Positions 6,421-7,272 of a stretch of 7,272 nt of DNA are shown here, one piece after another. The translations under genes and the position numbers were made by a program. How positions within the stretch are numbered: position 1 is the first letter of the stretch; each line of letters starts with the position of its first letter. Under the pieces are notes generated by a model. It ran no database searches and was not told the DNA's origin. It worked only from the letters and a program-made list of their open reading frames with translations. The DNA comes from Nitriliruptoraceae bacterium (GTDB lineage: Bacteria; Actinomycetota; Nitriliruptoria; Nitriliruptorales; Nitriliruptoraceae): positions 1 to 7,272 of the forward strand of contig SKTN01000188.1 of assembly GCA_007117945.1 (NCBI GenBank), read 5' to 3'.

Positions 6421-7272
6421 ACCGTCACCTCCTGTCGTCGGACGCCGGCCAGCAGGTCGGCGGCGACCTCGGCCGCCAGCACGAGCGCGGCGTCGGCACG
6501 CAGGGTGCGCCCGGCGGCCTGCTCCTCGCCAGCAGCACCGGGCCCCAAGGCGCTGCGCGCTCGTGCGAGCACCTGCTCCACCTCGACGCGCTCCTCGGGT
6601 GCGAGGGCGACCTCGCCGAGGGACCGCAGGTTCTCCGAGGCAGCGCACAGCCGGGCCGCCGCGCCGTGGGCGTCCAGGGCGGACGCCGCCGCACCGATGC
6701 CGCGCAGGTCCCGGGCCAACCCGATGAAGTCGTAGGCGCTGCGGGTCAGGGTGCGCGCGGCGTCGATGTTCTCGAGGTGGAGCTCCAGCGCCTCGGACCA
6801 GCAGCCACGACGTCGGGCGACCCAGGCCCGCCCCAGGCGCGCGATGCAGGCGCTCCAGCGGTCCTCCACCGCGAGGTAGCCCTCCTCGCTGGCGCGGAAG
6901 GCGGCCATCGCCGCGTCGAGGTCACCGCTGCCCGCCGCGAGGTGGCCGACCGCATCCGATACCGCAGCACGGACCCAGCGATCGTCGCAGCCTGCTGCCC
7001 CCACCGGCACCGCGGTGGGGCCGGCCGCACCGGTGGTCGTGACCGACCCGTCGGGCTCGAGCTGGAGGAGGCGGGCCTCGCACAGCGCCACCCGGCACGG
7101 CGCGTCGAGCGCGCGGGCGAGCTGTGCGCCCCGCTCGAGATGTCCCCGCGCCTGCTCGGCCGCACCGATCGCCGCAGCCAGGCGGCCCGCGGCGTAGCTG
7201 AGCCGCTGCACCAGATCCGGGTCCACCGCACCCTCGACATCGGGGGCGGGCCCCTGCAGGGGGGCATCCTGC
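6417..7272 (-). CDS. Helical-repeat (TPR-like) protein, C-terminal part; resembles tail of AfsR/LuxR-type ATPase regulators
   Basis: The frame is open to the right edge (284 codons visible plus stop), so the gene is probably 5'-truncated. An internal GTG at 7226 with a weak GAGGG 4 nt upstream could be a genuine start giving 269 aa. Residues below count from that GTG. The sequence is Ala/Leu/Arg-rich and helical, with TPR-like units: SYAAGRLAAAIGAAEQARGHLERG (10-33) continuing to DAPCRVALCEARLL (41-54), then AVGHLAAGSGDLDAAMAAFRASEEGYLAVEDRWS (92-125), then ARLGRAWVARRRGCWSEALELHLENIDAAR (129-158). The end, AARLCAASENLRSL (190-203) followed by APEERVEVEQVLARARSALG (209-228) and an AAGRTL-type segment, matches the typical last repeat of large AfsR/LuxR-like or cyclase-ATPase regulators. 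No kinase, HTH or P-loop lies in the visible part. The assignment is by pattern recognition; a free-standing TPR protein is the main alternative. It overlaps the YbjN gene by 4 nt. Confidence 0.65.
   Translation of the reverse strand, partial: QDAPLQGPAPDVEGAVDPDLVQRLSYAAGRLAAAIGAAEQARGHLERGAQLARALDAPCRVALCEARLLQLEPDGSVTTTGAAGPTAVPVGAAGCDDRWVRAAVSDAVGHLAAGSGDLDAAMAAFRASEEGYLAVEDRWSACIARLGRAWVARRRGCWSEALELHLENIDAARTLTRSAYDFIGLARDLRGIGAAASALDAHGAAARLCAASENLRSLGEVALAPEERVEVEQVLARARSALGPGAAGEEQAAGRTLRADAALVLAAEVAADLLAGVRRQEVTV
6427..6433 (-). promoter_or_regulatory. Strong Shine-Dalgarno site for the YbjN-domain gene
   Basis: AGGAGGT on the minus strand lies 6 nt before the GTG at 6420, inside the last codons of the upstream gene. 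It is the best ribosome site in the window and fixes the start, so the 76 extra N-terminal codons of the open frame should not be annotated. Confidence 0.8.

Noticed and set aside
6421..6648. 76-codon N-terminal extension of the YbjN-domain protein
   Set aside because: It is an Arg/Gly/Ala-rich shadow of the upstream gene; the GTG at 6420 has a near-consensus ribosome site and a 4-nt overlap.

Overview
The window is a compact, very GC-rich stretch in which every supported gene lies on the minus strand. Gene density, GTG starts at most genes, 4-nt GTGA overlaps, and a YbjN-domain gene next to proC all point to an actinobacterium (Actinomycetota). Genus cannot be decided from the sequence. I would not rule out a deep-branching class rather than Streptomyces or Mycobacterium. 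Long open frames on the plus strand are antisense artefacts of GC-biased third codon positions.

Reading in the direction of transcription (right to left), the layout is as follows. First comes the C-terminal part of a TPR-type helical-repeat protein that runs off the right edge (6417-7272). It resembles the tail of AfsR/LuxR/adenylate-cyclase-type ATPase regulators. It overlaps by 4 nt a 157-aa YbjN-domain protein (5947-6420). After 73 nt comes proC, pyrroline-5-carboxylate reductase (5061-5873), the last enzyme of proline synthesis. After a further 181-nt GC-rich spacer comes a three-gene MacAB-type ABC exporter operon. It encodes a lipoprotein membrane-fusion-type adaptor (3239-4879), a LolD/MacB-class ATPase (2526-3242) and a MacB/FtsX-type permease (1298-2488). 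About 105 nt later comes acuC, a class I histone-deacetylase-fold protein with all catalytic residues intact (10-1191).

Functionally this is mostly housekeeping plus one exporter. ProC makes proline. AcuC probably removes acyl groups from lysines of metabolic enzymes such as acetyl-CoA synthetase. The ABC operon would extrude an unknown lipophilic substrate or peptide, or act as a mechanotransmission complex. YbjN proteins are of unclear function. I see no mobile element, CRISPR array, RNA gene or obvious novel defence or biosynthetic system.

The details most worth a second look are: a 14-codon mini-ORF that exactly bridges the ATPase and permease genes with ATGA overlaps at both ends; a roughly 60-residue Gly/Leu-rich insert with a 9-nt tandem repeat inside the lipoyl domain of the adaptor; an interrupted coiled-coil hairpin in the same adaptor; and tight translational coupling of the helical-repeat protein to YbjN.
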